Shown here piece after piece: positions 36,601 through 45,433 of a stretch of DNA of 64,000 nucleotides. The translations under genes and the position numbers were made by a program. Each line of letters starts with the position of its first letter. Positions within the stretch are counted from its first letter, which is position 1. The stretch spans positions 286,943 to 350,942 of the forward strand of contig NZ_AOIP01000031.1 in the NCBI RefSeq assembly GCF_000337535.1. Direction: 5' to 3'. The notes beneath the pieces were generated by a model. The model was given only the letters and a program-made list of their open reading frames with translations, was not told the DNA's origin and did not search any database. Source of the stretch: Natrialba aegyptia DSM 13077. GTDB taxonomy: Archaea; Halobacteriota; Halobacteria; Halobacteriales; Natrialbaceae.

Positions 36601-36631
36601 TCGGCAGTTCAAATCTGCCCCAACCCACTCG
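36601..36631 (+). repeat. attR: 31-base direct repeat of the tRNA-Val 3' end
   Basis: Identical to 31856-31886. It carries only the 3' 27 bases of the tRNA, not a second tRNA gene. It lies 57 bases upstream of the integrase start codon, on the chromosomal side of the element. Confidence 0.93.
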
Positions 36632-36841
36632 CTCCCTGAGTGATATCGTCGTCTCTGGTCACTACGCAATTGACTGTCCCGCTAGATCTTTGATTGCTGG
36701 GTGCTGTCCCAGCGGTCCTAACGCCACCAGATAATCCACAAAGTGCCGTCCAGCCTCACTCCTGCCTCGCACAATATTCAGCAAACTGCCCAAAACGACC
36801 GTTTCAGACAGTTTCGCTGACGGTCTCGATAGTAAACTAAA

Positions 36842-36874
36842 TGGTTAAATATCCGTGCCGCTAATAGTTAACCA
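36842..36874. promoter_or_regulatory. Inverted repeat, likely ArsR-type operator
   Basis: TGGTTAA (36842-36848) and TTAACCA (36868-36874) are exact inverse copies 19 bases apart, ending one base before the ATG of the ArsR-type gene at 36876. The position over the promoter and start suggests autoregulation by that protein. Inferred from symmetry and position. Confidence 0.55.
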
Positions 36875-36875
36875 G

Positions 36876-37211
36876 ATGGTTGACCAACGAACAGCGGCGG
36901 ATTTGGACGCGATCTTCCAGGCGTTGTCCCATCCGACTCGGCGGGCCCTGATTGAGGACCTTGCCACCGGACCGGCGAGTGTCACTGAACTCGCAGAGCC
37001 CCATGACATCTCCCTGGCTGCCGTTTCGAAGCACCTGCAGGTACTCGAAGACGCGGGATTGATCGAGGTCGAACAGGACGGACGCGTCCGGCAGTGCCAG
37101 TTGGAGGCGGCTCCACTGAGCGTCGCGTTCGGCTGGCTGACGCAGTACCGCGTCTTCTGGGACGACCGGCTGGACGCGTTGGCTGACCATCTGGAGAACG
37201 AGGGCCAATGA
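36876..37211 (+). CDS. ArsR-type winged-helix regulator
   Basis: A 111-residue HTH protein: IFQALSHPTRRALIEDLATG, then SVTELAEPHDISLAAVSKHL and VLEDAGLIEVEQDGR, the standard ArsR pattern. No metal-binding Cys in the recognition helix. The variant followed by an AHSA1-like gene is common in bacteria, where the regulator controls its partner. The stop overlaps the partner's start by four bases. I start at ATG 36876; the upstream ATG at 36855 lies inside the operator-like repeat. Confidence 0.88.
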   Translation: MVDQRTAADLDAIFQALSHPTRRALIEDLATGPASVTELAEPHDISLAAVSKHLQVLEDAGLIEVEQDGRVRQCQLEAAPLSVAFGWLTQYRVFWDDRLDALADHLENEGQ

Positions 37212-37723
37212 CAGACGAGAAGACGACAGCAACCGAGTTCGAACCGAGCGAGTACGACATGACGATCCGGCGGACGTTCGACGCCCCGCGCGAGCGCGTG
37301 TTCGAAGCGTGGACCGACCCCGAACGGGTCGAACAGTGGTGGGGGCCAGCCGAGTTCACCGTCCCCTACTGCGAACTGGATGTCAGACCGGATGGGGAAT
37401 TCAGAATCGACATGGAGGGCCCTGACGGCACTATCTATCCCGGTACGGGGGTGTATCACGTCGTCGATGAGCCAGAGCGGCTCGAGGTCACCAGCCGGGC
37501 GCTCGAGGACGAAGACGGCACCCCGCAACTCGAAGTGTATCAAACGGTCACGTTCGCCGAGCGCGGTGAGCAGACCGAACTGACGATCCGGGCGGAAGTG
37601 ATCCGGGCGAGCGAAGCGGTGGCTGACTCGCTCGAAGGAATGGAACTGGGGTGGAGCCAGAGCCTCGACAAACTCGAGGGGTTCATCGCCGACGAGTCGG
37701 CCGTTCCGTCGACAGGCGACTAA
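37208..37723 (+). CDS. SRPBCC/AHSA1-like protein
   Basis: A 171-residue START-type helix-grip protein: MTIRRTFDAPRERVFEAWTD, PERVEQWWGPAEFTVP, then YHVVDEPERLEVTSRAL and the final helix GWSQSLDKLEGFIAD. This is the AHSA1 (Hsp90-activator C-terminal-like) family, which binds hydrophobic ligands. It forms an ATGA-coupled pair with the ArsR-type regulator. The ligand and effect are unknown. Confidence 0.9.
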   Translation: MTDEKTTATEFEPSEYDMTIRRTFDAPRERVFEAWTDPERVEQWWGPAEFTVPYCELDVRPDGEFRIDMEGPDGTIYPGTGVYHVVDEPERLEVTSRALEDEDGTPQLEVYQTVTFAERGEQTELTIRAEVIRASEAVADSLEGMELGWSQSLDKLEGFIADESAVPSTGD

Positions 37724-37983
37724 CCGCTTCCAATCGCGTCACCGCTGTGCGAGATCCGGTCGCGGTCCGTGCAGCAGCAGACGGCGTGGCACGCGATCAG
37801 CGGGTCCGACTGTATGGCACCGCCACCGGGTCCCGAGTCGACTCCGGACGACACTCTCAAGAGCGTCGTTCTTTTGCAACCCCTGCGAAGCAGCCCTGTC
37901 CGTGACAGCGGACCACCGTTCCGAAACTGCAACCCAGCGGAACCACGACGAATGCTTAAGGCCGCCTATGTTCTTGGTATCAT

Positions 37984-38124
37984 ATGGCATACCAACTTCG
38001 CTGCGACAGTTGCGAACTCGATCGGGAATGTCGCGACTGGATCGAAGCCAGCGAGGTCGCCAGCGAACACGAAGCGGAATACGGTGACCACTGGGTGAGT
38101 ATCTACGACGTTCCAGCGGCCTGA
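37984..38124 (+). CDS. Small Cys-containing protein, 46 aa
   Basis: From ATG 37984 the frame reads MAYQLRCDSCELDRECRDWI and ends HWVSIYDVPAA. CDSC plus a third Cys (ELDREC) and a His at two places (SEHEAEYGDHW) suggest a zinc-binding small protein, similar in shape to other haloarchaeal small zinc-finger proteins. It has a TTAAGG box about 28 bases before the ATG, consistent with a leaderless mRNA. It was found by direct reading and is short, so the confidence is moderate. Confidence 0.6.
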   Translation: MAYQLRCDSCELDRECRDWIEASEVASEHEAEYGDHWVSIYDVPAA

Positions 38125-38193
38125 GACGAAATGCGTCGATAGCAGTCGCAGTTGTCGGTGTCGGCAGACTGCCACGGCCGTGAATTCCGAACG

Positions 38194-39348
38194 TCACTCG
38201 AGCGGTTCGGCCGCCTCGCGTTCGAGTAGTGGCGTCGCGTTCGCTTCGGGGAGCGTCACAATGTCATCGCTGACAAGCGTATATTCCCGGTCGTCGACGC
38301 CGAGGATAGAGCCGATGTCCTGCGTGATTTTGACCGTCATGCGGTCGACTTGCGATTCGGAGGTCGCCTCGTCCGTGTCCGCTTTCGCTTCGGAGGGCGA
38401 ACGGGATCGTATTCCGTCGTAGTCGTCGCCCGTACCGCCCTCAGTACTACCACCCTCACGGTGTTGCTCGGGTATCCCGGTATCGGTCACTTCCCCTGGA
38501 CCTTCGGTTGTCTCCGTCGCTGCTGCACTCGAGTTCACCTGCGGGGCGGACTCGGCGTGAGCCGTGTTGGCGGTGTCGGTTGTCTCGGCCGTCTCAACTG
38601 TGTCGGCCCCGGCACTCGAGGTGGCACTAGCAGCGTCACCGCCCATCACGTCCGCAGGGGAGACGCCCGCGGCGTCGGCGGGTTCCGAGTCGGGAGTGGC
38701 TGGCGTGGACTGCGAAGTCGGCGGCTGCTGCGTGTGGGGTGCGTTTTGTGAGTGCTGCTCGGACTGAGACTCGGGGACCTGGTCGTCTCCCCGGTTCGCT
38801 TCGCGGCGTTGCACGGGGTCTTCCGATGCGGGTTCTTGCGGTGGTGTCGGTGGGGCGGGCGAATTGGAGCGCTGGCGCTGGTCCTGGTCCTGACCCTGAT
38901 CTTGACCGGCTTCTCTCGAGGTAGCGCTATCGGTATCGGTGGCCGTGTCCTGGGCCTGGGTACTGCCCTCAAGCACGTCGAGCACGCGTGCTTTGTTCCC
39001 CTTAATTCGGTCGACGAGATCGTCGAAGAGGGCGGCCTCTTCGGCGGTTAGCCCCTCGTCGTCCGCCGCCATGCCGGCCGCGGCGAGACTCGCTTGCTTG
39101 ACGAGTTTTCCCATCCGGCGCTCGTAGATCGCTTCGACCACGTCGTTTGCGGTCTCGATTTCGTCCGTGAGCCGACCCACTTCGGGCGACGAAAAGGGGT
39201 CATCGGCGCGCTCGGCCGCGCGCTCGCGTTCGGCCTCGAGTTCGGCGATGTACTCGCCGACCTCCTGGTAGAACGAGGGGCGAAGGTTCTGGAGGCTGTC
39301 TTTCTTTCGCTCCTTGCTCTGGACCGAGCGTAGTTCGTTCAGGTTCAT
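38194..39348 (-). CDS. gins: Replication GINS subunit (Gins51/15 type)
   Basis: A 384-residue GINS protein. The N-terminal helical A domain is MNLNELRSVQSKERKKDSLQ with LRPSFYQEVGEYIAELEAER and FDDLVDRIKGNKARVLDVLE; the small B domain is at the end (RMTVKITQDIGSILGVDDRE). Between them is a very long, low-complexity linker (about 130-320) of Gln, Glu, Asp, Ser, Thr, Ala, longer than in most archaea. GINS bridges MCM and the replisome. The gene overlaps priS by four bases, the conserved archaeal pairing. Confidence 0.93.
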   Translation of the reverse strand: MNLNELRSVQSKERKKDSLQNLRPSFYQEVGEYIAELEAERERAAERADDPFSSPEVGRLTDEIETANDVVEAIYERRMGKLVKQASLAAAGMAADDEGLTAEEAALFDDLVDRIKGNKARVLDVLEGSTQAQDTATDTDSATSREAGQDQGQDQDQRQRSNSPAPPTPPQEPASEDPVQRREANRGDDQVPESQSEQHSQNAPHTQQPPTSQSTPATPDSEPADAAGVSPADVMGGDAASATSSAGADTVETAETTDTANTAHAESAPQVNSSAAATETTEGPGEVTDTGIPEQHREGGSTEGGTGDDYDGIRSRSPSEAKADTDEATSESQVDRMTVKITQDIGSILGVDDREYTLVSDDIVTLPEANATPLLEREAAEPLE

Positions 39349-40520
39349 TCTTTCTCCTTTTCAGCCCGACCGCGTGCCATCAGGAAGACGGCAACGTACT
39401 CTGGGAGTGACTGGTCACCCTCGGAGACCGTAAAGCTATCTCCTCCGAGTTCGACCGTCCCGCCGTCGGTGACGTCGACGGCGATCTCCTGGCCCACGAA
39501 CGTCTCGGGGACGGCGTCGACCAGCGGGTCGAACGCGTCGAGTTCATCGCGCTGGAGGCGAACCGTTTGCAGTCCGCTGCCGCCGTGGAGCGTGCCGGGC
39601 AGTCGGATGAGGCGGTTCGTGTCGGTCGTCACCGGTTCGTCGATCGGGGCGTTGTCCCGTTCGACGGCTTTCGAGGCGAATCGCTCCGCCAACTGCGCGA
39701 CGGCGGTGTGGACGGTGACGTTGCCCGATTCGAGTTGCTCGCGGTTGTTCCGGGCGGCGTTTATCGTCGCCTGTGCCTTCCCCTCGCCGATACCGTCGAA
39801 CTCCTGGAGGCGCTCGAGTGCGGCGTCTGCTTCGAGTTCGAGGAGGTCGTCGACAAAGGCCATGAAGTGATCGTGAGTTCGCTTTCCCCAGCCGCCCTCG
39901 ACGCGGAGCGTTCGTCGCTCCGTCGGCGTCTTTCGACCGAGTCCGGCGACGGTTTCGGTTTCGATCAGTTCGTCGAAGTCGAGGCCGATCCCGCGAACGT
40001 AGTCGACGATTTCGCGGCGGTGCTCCCGGTCGAGGTGGCGGACGTTGTCGTCGCGGACGTGGACGTGGTAGCCGCGACCGCCCGAAAAGACGAGTTCCAG
40101 TTCTTCGAAGCCAAAGTCGTTTTCGAGAAAGTCGAGGAGCCGAAACAGGGCGTCCTTACACGTCGCGAGCATCTCGGCGTAGGTGTCCTCTCCGAGGGTG
40201 ACGTTCGGCAGGTGGTCCGCGTCGAGGTCGAAGACGAGATCGGCGGACTGCCAGTCTTTCTCGCTCATCGAACTCGCGCTCGGATCGCGAAAGCGGCCCG
40301 CGGAGAAGTAGACGTGTCGCGGGCGCTTGCGGACGAGGAACTCGGAGAGGTCGCCGAGTTCGAGCAGTGATCGGTGGCGGACCATCGTCGTGCCGGGGCT
40401 TTCGGTCCAGGGGATAAAGCCCCACTCGCGTTCGTTCGCGGCGGGCGGTGGCGTTAGCTCCGTCCGTCGATAGTAGTCTCGAAATCGCCCCCGAAGATAG
40501 GCCCTCGTTCGCTCCTCCAT
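39345..40520 (-). CDS. priS: DNA primase small (catalytic) subunit
   Basis: A 391-residue archaeo-eukaryotic primase. Catalytic acidic pair in LVFDLDAD (Asp 98, 100), VYFSAGRFRDP before it, FSGGRGYHVHV (the Ser-x-x-x-His part of the nucleotide site) and PVTTDTNRLIRLPGTLHG near the C-terminus. It makes RNA/DNA primers for replication with PriL, which is not in this window. The stop overlaps the start of the GINS gene. Start at ATG 40520. Confidence 0.95.
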   Translation of the reverse strand: MEERTRAYLRGRFRDYYRRTELTPPPAANEREWGFIPWTESPGTTMVRHRSLLELGDLSEFLVRKRPRHVYFSAGRFRDPSASSMSEKDWQSADLVFDLDADHLPNVTLGEDTYAEMLATCKDALFRLLDFLENDFGFEELELVFSGGRGYHVHVRDDNVRHLDREHRREIVDYVRGIGLDFDELIETETVAGLGRKTPTERRTLRVEGGWGKRTHDHFMAFVDDLLELEADAALERLQEFDGIGEGKAQATINAARNNREQLESGNVTVHTAVAQLAERFASKAVERDNAPIDEPVTTDTNRLIRLPGTLHGGSGLQTVRLQRDELDAFDPLVDAVPETFVGQEIAVDVTDGGTVELGGDSFTVSEGDQSLPEYVAVFLMARGRAEKEKE

Positions 40521-40598
40521 GCGCTTGCGCTACTCGTCGTGGCGCGGGTATAATTGTATTGGACTGTCCGTGCGGGTGACCGTCGGTCCCAGACCACA

Positions 40599-41081
40599 CT
40601 ACCGGCGCATCAGGTCGGAGATCCGGTCCGCGATCCCGTCGCCGGAGCCGAGTTTCAGGTAGTAGGCGTCGCCGCTGTCCTCGTAGTAGTTGTCGATCCG
40701 ACGTTTGATCTCGAAGCCGAGATGCTCGTAGAACTGCAGGGCGTTCTCGTTGCTCGTCCGGGCGTGACAGGTGATCGTCTCGTGGTCGTCGGCAACCCGG
40801 GCAACGAGGCGTTTTCCAAGGCCCTCTCCGCGGTGGGCCGGCGAAACTGCAAGAAAGAGAATGTAGCCGTCGCGCCGAACGGCGGCAAAACCGACGAGTT
40901 CGTTGTCGAGGACGTAGCAGTGAACGGTCGATCGGCGGTAGGCGTCAGTAAAGAAATCCCGCCGCTGCTTGAGGACGTCCTCCTGCTGGTTGATCTGCTC
41001 TTTGAGCTGCCAGGCCTGCTCGACGAACTCGTCGTTCCCTGGCGTAACGACGCGCCTGTCGATGTTGACGCTCACTACCAC
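40599..41081 (-). CDS. GNAT N-acetyltransferase
   Basis: A GNAT protein of about 160 residues: LVGFAAVRRDGYILFLAVSP, then AHRGEGLGKRLVARVADD (acetyl-CoA site with R-G-x-G-x-G/K) and TSNENALQFYEHLGFEIKRR. The end is helical. No ATG fits; GTG at 41081 or 41075 is the likely start, about 20-25 bases after a TATA-like GGAATTATATTGG on the minus strand. A longer reading to 41159 lies in the promoter. Substrate unknown. Confidence 0.82.
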   Translation of the reverse strand: MVVSVNIDRRVVTPGNDEFVEQAWQLKEQINQQEDVLKQRRDFFTDAYRRSTVHCYVLDNELVGFAAVRRDGYILFLAVSPAHRGEGLGKRLVARVADDHETITCHARTSNENALQFYEHLGFEIKRRIDNYYEDSGDAYYLKLGSGDGIADRISDLMRR

Positions 41082-41307
41082 TGCCTTACATCGTCGCCAA
41101 TATAATTCCACCGGCAACGAGGTCCCCGACCGAGATACTGTCGACCGGGTGACTATCAATCGCAGTACTGCGGGCTACTGCAGGACCCGCCGCGGACAAC
41201 GGGGGTTCGAGGCCGACCGCTCGCTGACTCTCGTCCGAAAGTACCGGTGCTACGTCGGCGGAAGCGACGGACATACGACGGTGGTACGCAAACGTCGAGA
41301 CGAGACG

Positions 41308-41769
41308 ATGGGCTTCGAACTGCGCGATCACACTGCCGACGTTGCGGTCGCGGCGACGGGTGGGTCACTCGAAGCGGTCTTCGCCGCCGTCGCCGACGGC
41401 CTGGCGGCCTGCTCGACTGACGAGATCCCCGACGCAGGCGAGCGGTTTTCGCTCACCGTCGCCGCCGAGAGCCGCGAGGCACTGCTGTTCGACTACCTCG
41501 ACGAACTCATCTATCTGCGGGACGTGCGCGCCGAACTCCCGGTCGACCACCGCGTCGAGTCGATCACCGGGCCGAGAGTCGAGGCAGCCGACAGCGACGC
41601 CGATGGCGACGATCCGACAGCCGATCCTCCGTGGGAATTGACCGCAACCGCCCGCGGCGTCCCGCTTACTGAACTCGACGCCCGGGAGGTGAAAGCCGTC
41701 ACCTACTCCGAGATGCGACTCGAGAACGTCGCCGACGGGTGGGAGGCGTACGTCGTCTTCGACATTTGA
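41308..41769 (+). CDS. Archease, RtcB cofactor
   Basis: A 153-residue archease: it opens MGFELRDHTADVAVAATGGS, with the conserved HTADV metal-binding His/Asp, and ends VKAVTYSEMRLENVADGWEA. An acidic insert (ADSDADGDDPTADP) lies in the middle. Archease speeds guanylylation and turnover of RtcB RNA ligase in tRNA splicing. The rtcB gene follows 75 bases downstream in the same direction. The start at 41308 gives the family opening. Confidence 0.95.
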   Translation: MGFELRDHTADVAVAATGGSLEAVFAAVADGLAACSTDEIPDAGERFSLTVAAESREALLFDYLDELIYLRDVRAELPVDHRVESITGPRVEAADSDADGDDPTADPPWELTATARGVPLTELDAREVKAVTYSEMRLENVADGWEAYVVFDI

Positions 41770-41844
41770 TCACACGGGTCGAGACTCGCATACCGAGCAA
41801 CTCGAGAGACGAACACCTTTCATCGTCGGGGTCCGACTTCGCGT

Positions 41845-43311
41845 ATGAGCAACACCACGTTCGAGGCCGGCGACATCACGCTCGAGCAGGTGCGCGAGTT
41901 CGTCTGGGAGATCCCTCAGGAGGGAGATATGCGCGCGCCCGCGAGAGTGCTCGCGAGCGAAGCCCTCCTCGAGGAGATTCGGGAGGACAAGACGCTCGAG
42001 CAGATCACGAACACGACTCACCTGCCGGGGATCACGAACTACGCGATTTGCATGCCCGACGGTCACCAGGGCTACGGGTTCCCGGTCGGTGGGGTCGGTG
42101 CACTCGACGCCGAGAACGGCTGTATTTCGCCGGGAGCGGTCGGCTACGACATCAATTGCGGCGTCAGGATGATGCGGACGAATCTGACCTACGACGAACT
42201 TCAGGGACGGGAAGAAGAACTCGTCGACTCCCTCTTTGCGAACATCCCGTCGGGGCTCGGCGGCGGCGGCGTCGTCGAAGCCGGCGTCGACACCGTCGAG
42301 GAGATACTCGAACGGGGCGTCGACTGGGCGCTCGAGAACGGTCACGCCGTCGAGGACGACCTGCTCCACTGCGAGGACGAGGGAATGCGTGAGGGCGCGG
42401 ACCCGGGGAAGGTGAGCCAGAAGGCCAAAGACCGCGGGAAGAACCAGATCGGTTCGCTCGGCTCGGGCAACCACTTCCTCGAAGTCCAGCGCGTCACGGA
42501 CGTCTTCGACGACGAGGTGGGTGAGGCCTACGGCCTTGAAACGGACCAGATCGTCGTCCTGATCCACTGCGGTTCGCGCGGCTTGGGCCACCAGACCTGC
42601 AACGACTACCTCCGGAAGATCGAGCAGCAACACCAGGGACTGCTGAATCAGTTGCCGGACAAAGAACTCGCGGCCGCACCCGCCGGCTCCCAACTCGCCG
42701 AAGACTACTACGGCGCGATGAACGCCGCGATCAACTTCGCGTGGGTCAACCGCCAACTCATCATGCACCGCACGCGGCGGGTCTTCGAGCGCGTCTTCGA
42801 CCGCTCGTGGGAGGCCATGGACATGCACCTGCTGTACGACGTAGCCCACAACATCGCGAAGAAGGAAACGCACACCGTGGGGGGAGACGAACGCGAACTC
42901 TACGTCCACCGGAAGGGTGCCACGCGGGCGTTCCCCGCCGGCCACCCCGAAGTGCCCGCCGCGTATCGCGATGTCGGTCAGCCCGTCATCATCCCCGGCA
43001 GCATGGGAGCCGGCAGCTACGTCCTTCGAGGCGGCGAACACTCGATGGACCTCACCTTCGGCTCCACGGCCCACGGTGCGGGACGGCTGATGAGCCGTAC
43101 CCAGGCCAAAAACGAGTTCTGGGGCGGCGACGTACAGGACGAACTCGAGGACCAGCAACAGATCTACGTGAAGGCCCAGTCCGGCGCGACGGTTGCCGAG
43201 GAAGCACCCGGCGTCTACAAGGACGTCGACGAGGTGGTTCGCGTCTCGGACGCGTTGGGTATCGGCGACAAGGTGGCGCGGACGTTCCCGGTGTGTAACA
43301 TCAAGGGGTAA
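41845..43311 (+). CDS. rtcB: tRNA-splicing RNA ligase RtcB
   Basis: A 488-residue RtcB with no intein. Metal-binding DINCGVRM (Cys 105), GSLGSGNHFLEVQ, HCGSRGLGHQTCNDY, and the guanylylation region GSTAHGAGRLMSRTQAKNEF. It joins 2',3'-cyclic-phosphate and 5'-OH ends of tRNA exon halves after intron removal, using GTP and Mn. Archease just upstream supports it. The length agrees with the archaeal family. Confidence 0.96.
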   Translation: MSNTTFEAGDITLEQVREFVWEIPQEGDMRAPARVLASEALLEEIREDKTLEQITNTTHLPGITNYAICMPDGHQGYGFPVGGVGALDAENGCISPGAVGYDINCGVRMMRTNLTYDELQGREEELVDSLFANIPSGLGGGGVVEAGVDTVEEILERGVDWALENGHAVEDDLLHCEDEGMREGADPGKVSQKAKDRGKNQIGSLGSGNHFLEVQRVTDVFDDEVGEAYGLETDQIVVLIHCGSRGLGHQTCNDYLRKIEQQHQGLLNQLPDKELAAAPAGSQLAEDYYGAMNAAINFAWVNRQLIMHRTRRVFERVFDRSWEAMDMHLLYDVAHNIAKKETHTVGGDERELYVHRKGATRAFPAGHPEVPAAYRDVGQPVIIPGSMGAGSYVLRGGEHSMDLTFGSTAHGAGRLMSRTQAKNEFWGGDVQDELEDQQQIYVKAQSGATVAEEAPGVYKDVDEVVRVSDALGIGDKVARTFPVCNIKG

Positions 43312-43340
43312 TAACCGACTTCGATCGGAGTTCGAGAGGC

Positions 43341-43571
43341 CTATTTCAGTCGGAACGGGTTCTCGTCGTCGTCCTCACTGGCATCCCCGCTCGTCTCTGC
43401 GGTCTCGCTCTCGTACGGCTTGCGGGCGGTGATCGTCACCGTCGCCTCGGGATTGTCCTCGTCGGACCAGGGGCTGTCGTAGGCCGAGAGTTCGAGATCG
43501 GTCACGTCCCAACCGGCGGCTTCGATGCGTTCGACGAGTTCGCGCTGGTCGGAGAGCATGTCGTCGTCCAT
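43341..43571 (-). CDS. Small conserved haloarchaeal protein, 76 aa
   Basis: A 76-residue acidic protein: MLSDQRELVERIEAAGWDVTD, then LELSAYDSPWSDEDNPEATV and an ARKPYESE segment before a disordered tail. It looks like a small alpha/beta protein with no Cys. I do not recognise a named family. It converges on rtcB with 29 bases between. Starts at ATG 43571; Met 5 is an alternative. Confidence 0.65.
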   Translation of the reverse strand: MDDDMLSDQRELVERIEAAGWDVTDLELSAYDSPWSDEDNPEATVTITARKPYESETAETSGDASEDDDENPFRLK

Positions 43572-43718
43572 GGTCGGTGTTCGTGCGGGGGCGGTGTAGG
43601 TTTTCGGCCGGCGGGGGTTTTTTCGGCTGGCAGGGTTCTCGGTCGACGGAATGGAGTGGTGGACGAGTCACCACGGCCGTCCGTCGGTGGAACTGGAACG
43701 AGGGCGTACGAGGTCGCG

Positions 43719-45287
43719 TTAGTCGTCGGTCTGTAACTCGTCGACGCGGCGGACGAGTTGGTCGATCGTTCGCTCCTGCTGGCTCGTCGCCTCGACGATT
43801 CGCTCCGTCGCCGTCTCGCTTCGCTCCGAGCGGTCCCGGACCGTCTCGATCGTCGAGGTGAGTTCTTCGACGCTAGCAGTCTGGTCGTCGATCACGCGGG
43901 CGACCTCCGAGATACCGTGGGCGGCCTCGTCGACGGAGTCGGCAATTGCCTCGAGTTCGGTGATGACGGCGTCGATCTGGGTTTCGGCGTGGTCGATCCG
44001 GTCGTGGGAGCGGGAGACGGCGTCGGTCGTCGCGGTGAACTGGGCCTGCAACTCGTCGAGGTTCGCCGTGATTTCCTCGGTGTGGTCCTGCGTCTCGTTG
44101 GCGAGGGTTTTGACGTGGTCCGCGACGACGGCGAATCCGTCGCCGCTGTCGCCGGCGCGCGCGGCTTCGATGTTGGCGTTGAGCGCGAGGAGGTTCGTCT
44201 CGTCGGCGACGTCCGAGATGACCTCGACGACGGAGCCGATGTCGTCCATCTTGGCCGTGAGTGCGTCGATGTTTGCGGCGAGTTCGTCGCCGATTTCGAC
44301 GACGTCTTCGGTCGCCTCGCGTGCATCCGCGCCGGCATCGAGTCCGTGTTCGACGGCGTCTTTGGCGGCCTGGGCGGCGGTGTCGACCTCTTCTGCCTGG
44401 GCGGCGACTTCCTCCATGCCGGCCGCGAACGTCTGCATCTCGCTTGCGGAGTCCTCGAGTAAGCGATGCTGTTCGGCGACGTTGTCCGCGATATCGTCGG
44501 CGGCCGCGCTCGCGTCGTCGACGGAGGCTTGCAGCTCGGTCGCCTGTTCGCTCACGCGGCCGGTGAGCGTTTCGAGGCTGGCGGCCATCTCGTTGAGGTC
44601 GTCGACGACGGCCACGAGTTCGGAATCGAGCAACTGGAACGAGTCGCGTCGCCGTGCGCGGGCGGTGAGGTCGCCGTGGCTGATTTCGGTTGCGGTCGTC
44701 TGGAGTTCGCGGACGAGCGCCGTCGTGGCGTCGCGCTCGGCGACGATGTCGGTTCGGTCGACGACGACTTCGATGACGCCGAGAAGGTCGCCGTCGCTTC
44801 CCCCGTCGGTGCCGTACAGCGGTGTCGCCGAGAAGTCGATGTGTTTCTCGTCGCCGTGGCGGTCGACCATGGTGCTGGTGTCGCCGTACCGGCGTTGCTC
44901 GGGGTCGCGCAGTTCGACGCCGAACCGTTCGTGGGCCCGCTCGGGGGCCTGTAACACCTTGTCCGCGAGCGTATCCCCCCGGCGGCCGTCAGGGTAGAAC
45001 AGTTCCGACGCGTAGTCGTGGCCGAGCGCATCGGCTCGGTCGACGCCGGTCAACTCGGCCAGCGCCGCGTTCCACTCGACGACCGTTCCCTCGGCGTCCA
45101 GAATGAACGTGGGAATGCCGGTTCCATCGAACAGTTGCTGATAGCCGGCCCGGCGAATGACCGGCGCAGCAGCGCCCTCGAACCCGCCGACGGACTCCTC
45201 CTCGCGGTCGTCTTCGGTCGGTCGATTGGAGACCCGTGTAGCTGTCGACTCGGCGTCTCGAGACTCGTCTGAAATCTTACTGTCCAT
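43719..45287 (-). CDS. Soluble methyl-accepting chemotaxis transducer with PAS domain
   Basis: A 522-residue transducer without membrane segments. PAS domain at about 48-170 (QQLFDGTGIPTFILDAEGTV, ALGHDYASELFYPDGRRG); then a helical connector (ISHGDLTARARRRDS is HAMP-like); then the signalling coiled coil with the tip DETNLLALNANIEAARAGD and a DGFAVVADHVKTLANETQDH region. It would sense a cytoplasmic or redox signal through PAS and drive CheA. No cheA, cheW or flagellar genes are nearby. Ligand unknown. Confidence 0.92.
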   Translation of the reverse strand: MDSKISDESRDAESTATRVSNRPTEDDREEESVGGFEGAAAPVIRRAGYQQLFDGTGIPTFILDAEGTVVEWNAALAELTGVDRADALGHDYASELFYPDGRRGDTLADKVLQAPERAHERFGVELRDPEQRRYGDTSTMVDRHGDEKHIDFSATPLYGTDGGSDGDLLGVIEVVVDRTDIVAERDATTALVRELQTTATEISHGDLTARARRRDSFQLLDSELVAVVDDLNEMAASLETLTGRVSEQATELQASVDDASAAADDIADNVAEQHRLLEDSASEMQTFAAGMEEVAAQAEEVDTAAQAAKDAVEHGLDAGADAREATEDVVEIGDELAANIDALTAKMDDIGSVVEVISDVADETNLLALNANIEAARAGDSGDGFAVVADHVKTLANETQDHTEEITANLDELQAQFTATTDAVSRSHDRIDHAETQIDAVITELEAIADSVDEAAHGISEVARVIDDQTASVEELTSTIETVRDRSERSETATERIVEATSQQERTIDQLVRRVDELQTDD

Positions 45288-45433
45288 TGGTCACTACCCG
45301 CACGGTTAGACGGAACGTAGTTAAAGTCGACGGCAACAGAATGTTTAGTTGACAGTATCGGGGTAATGGAAATCAGTTACTGGATGTCGAAATACCCGGC
45401 GCGTTTAAGCGGATTCGACCACAACACAAAGCT

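Larger units (their letters stand above)
31856..36631. mobile_element. Element of about 4.75 kb integrated in tRNA-Val
   Basis: Bounded by a 31-base perfect direct repeat, one copy covering the tRNA-Val 3' end and flank, the other next to the integrase start. The interior has a lower GC share than the flanks and AT-rich gaps; it contains four unrecognised genes and a tyrosine recombinase pointing inward from the right end. No capsid, replication or plasmid partition gene is recognised, so it is best called a small integrative element or genomic island. The integrase has an apparent one-base frameshift. Confidence 0.9.

Noticed and set aside
36398-36628. Frame beginning MGWGRFELPNS ahead of the integrase
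   Set aside because: The first ~28 residues are the tRNA-Val 3' end read as protein through attR; the true integrase start is ATG 36544.
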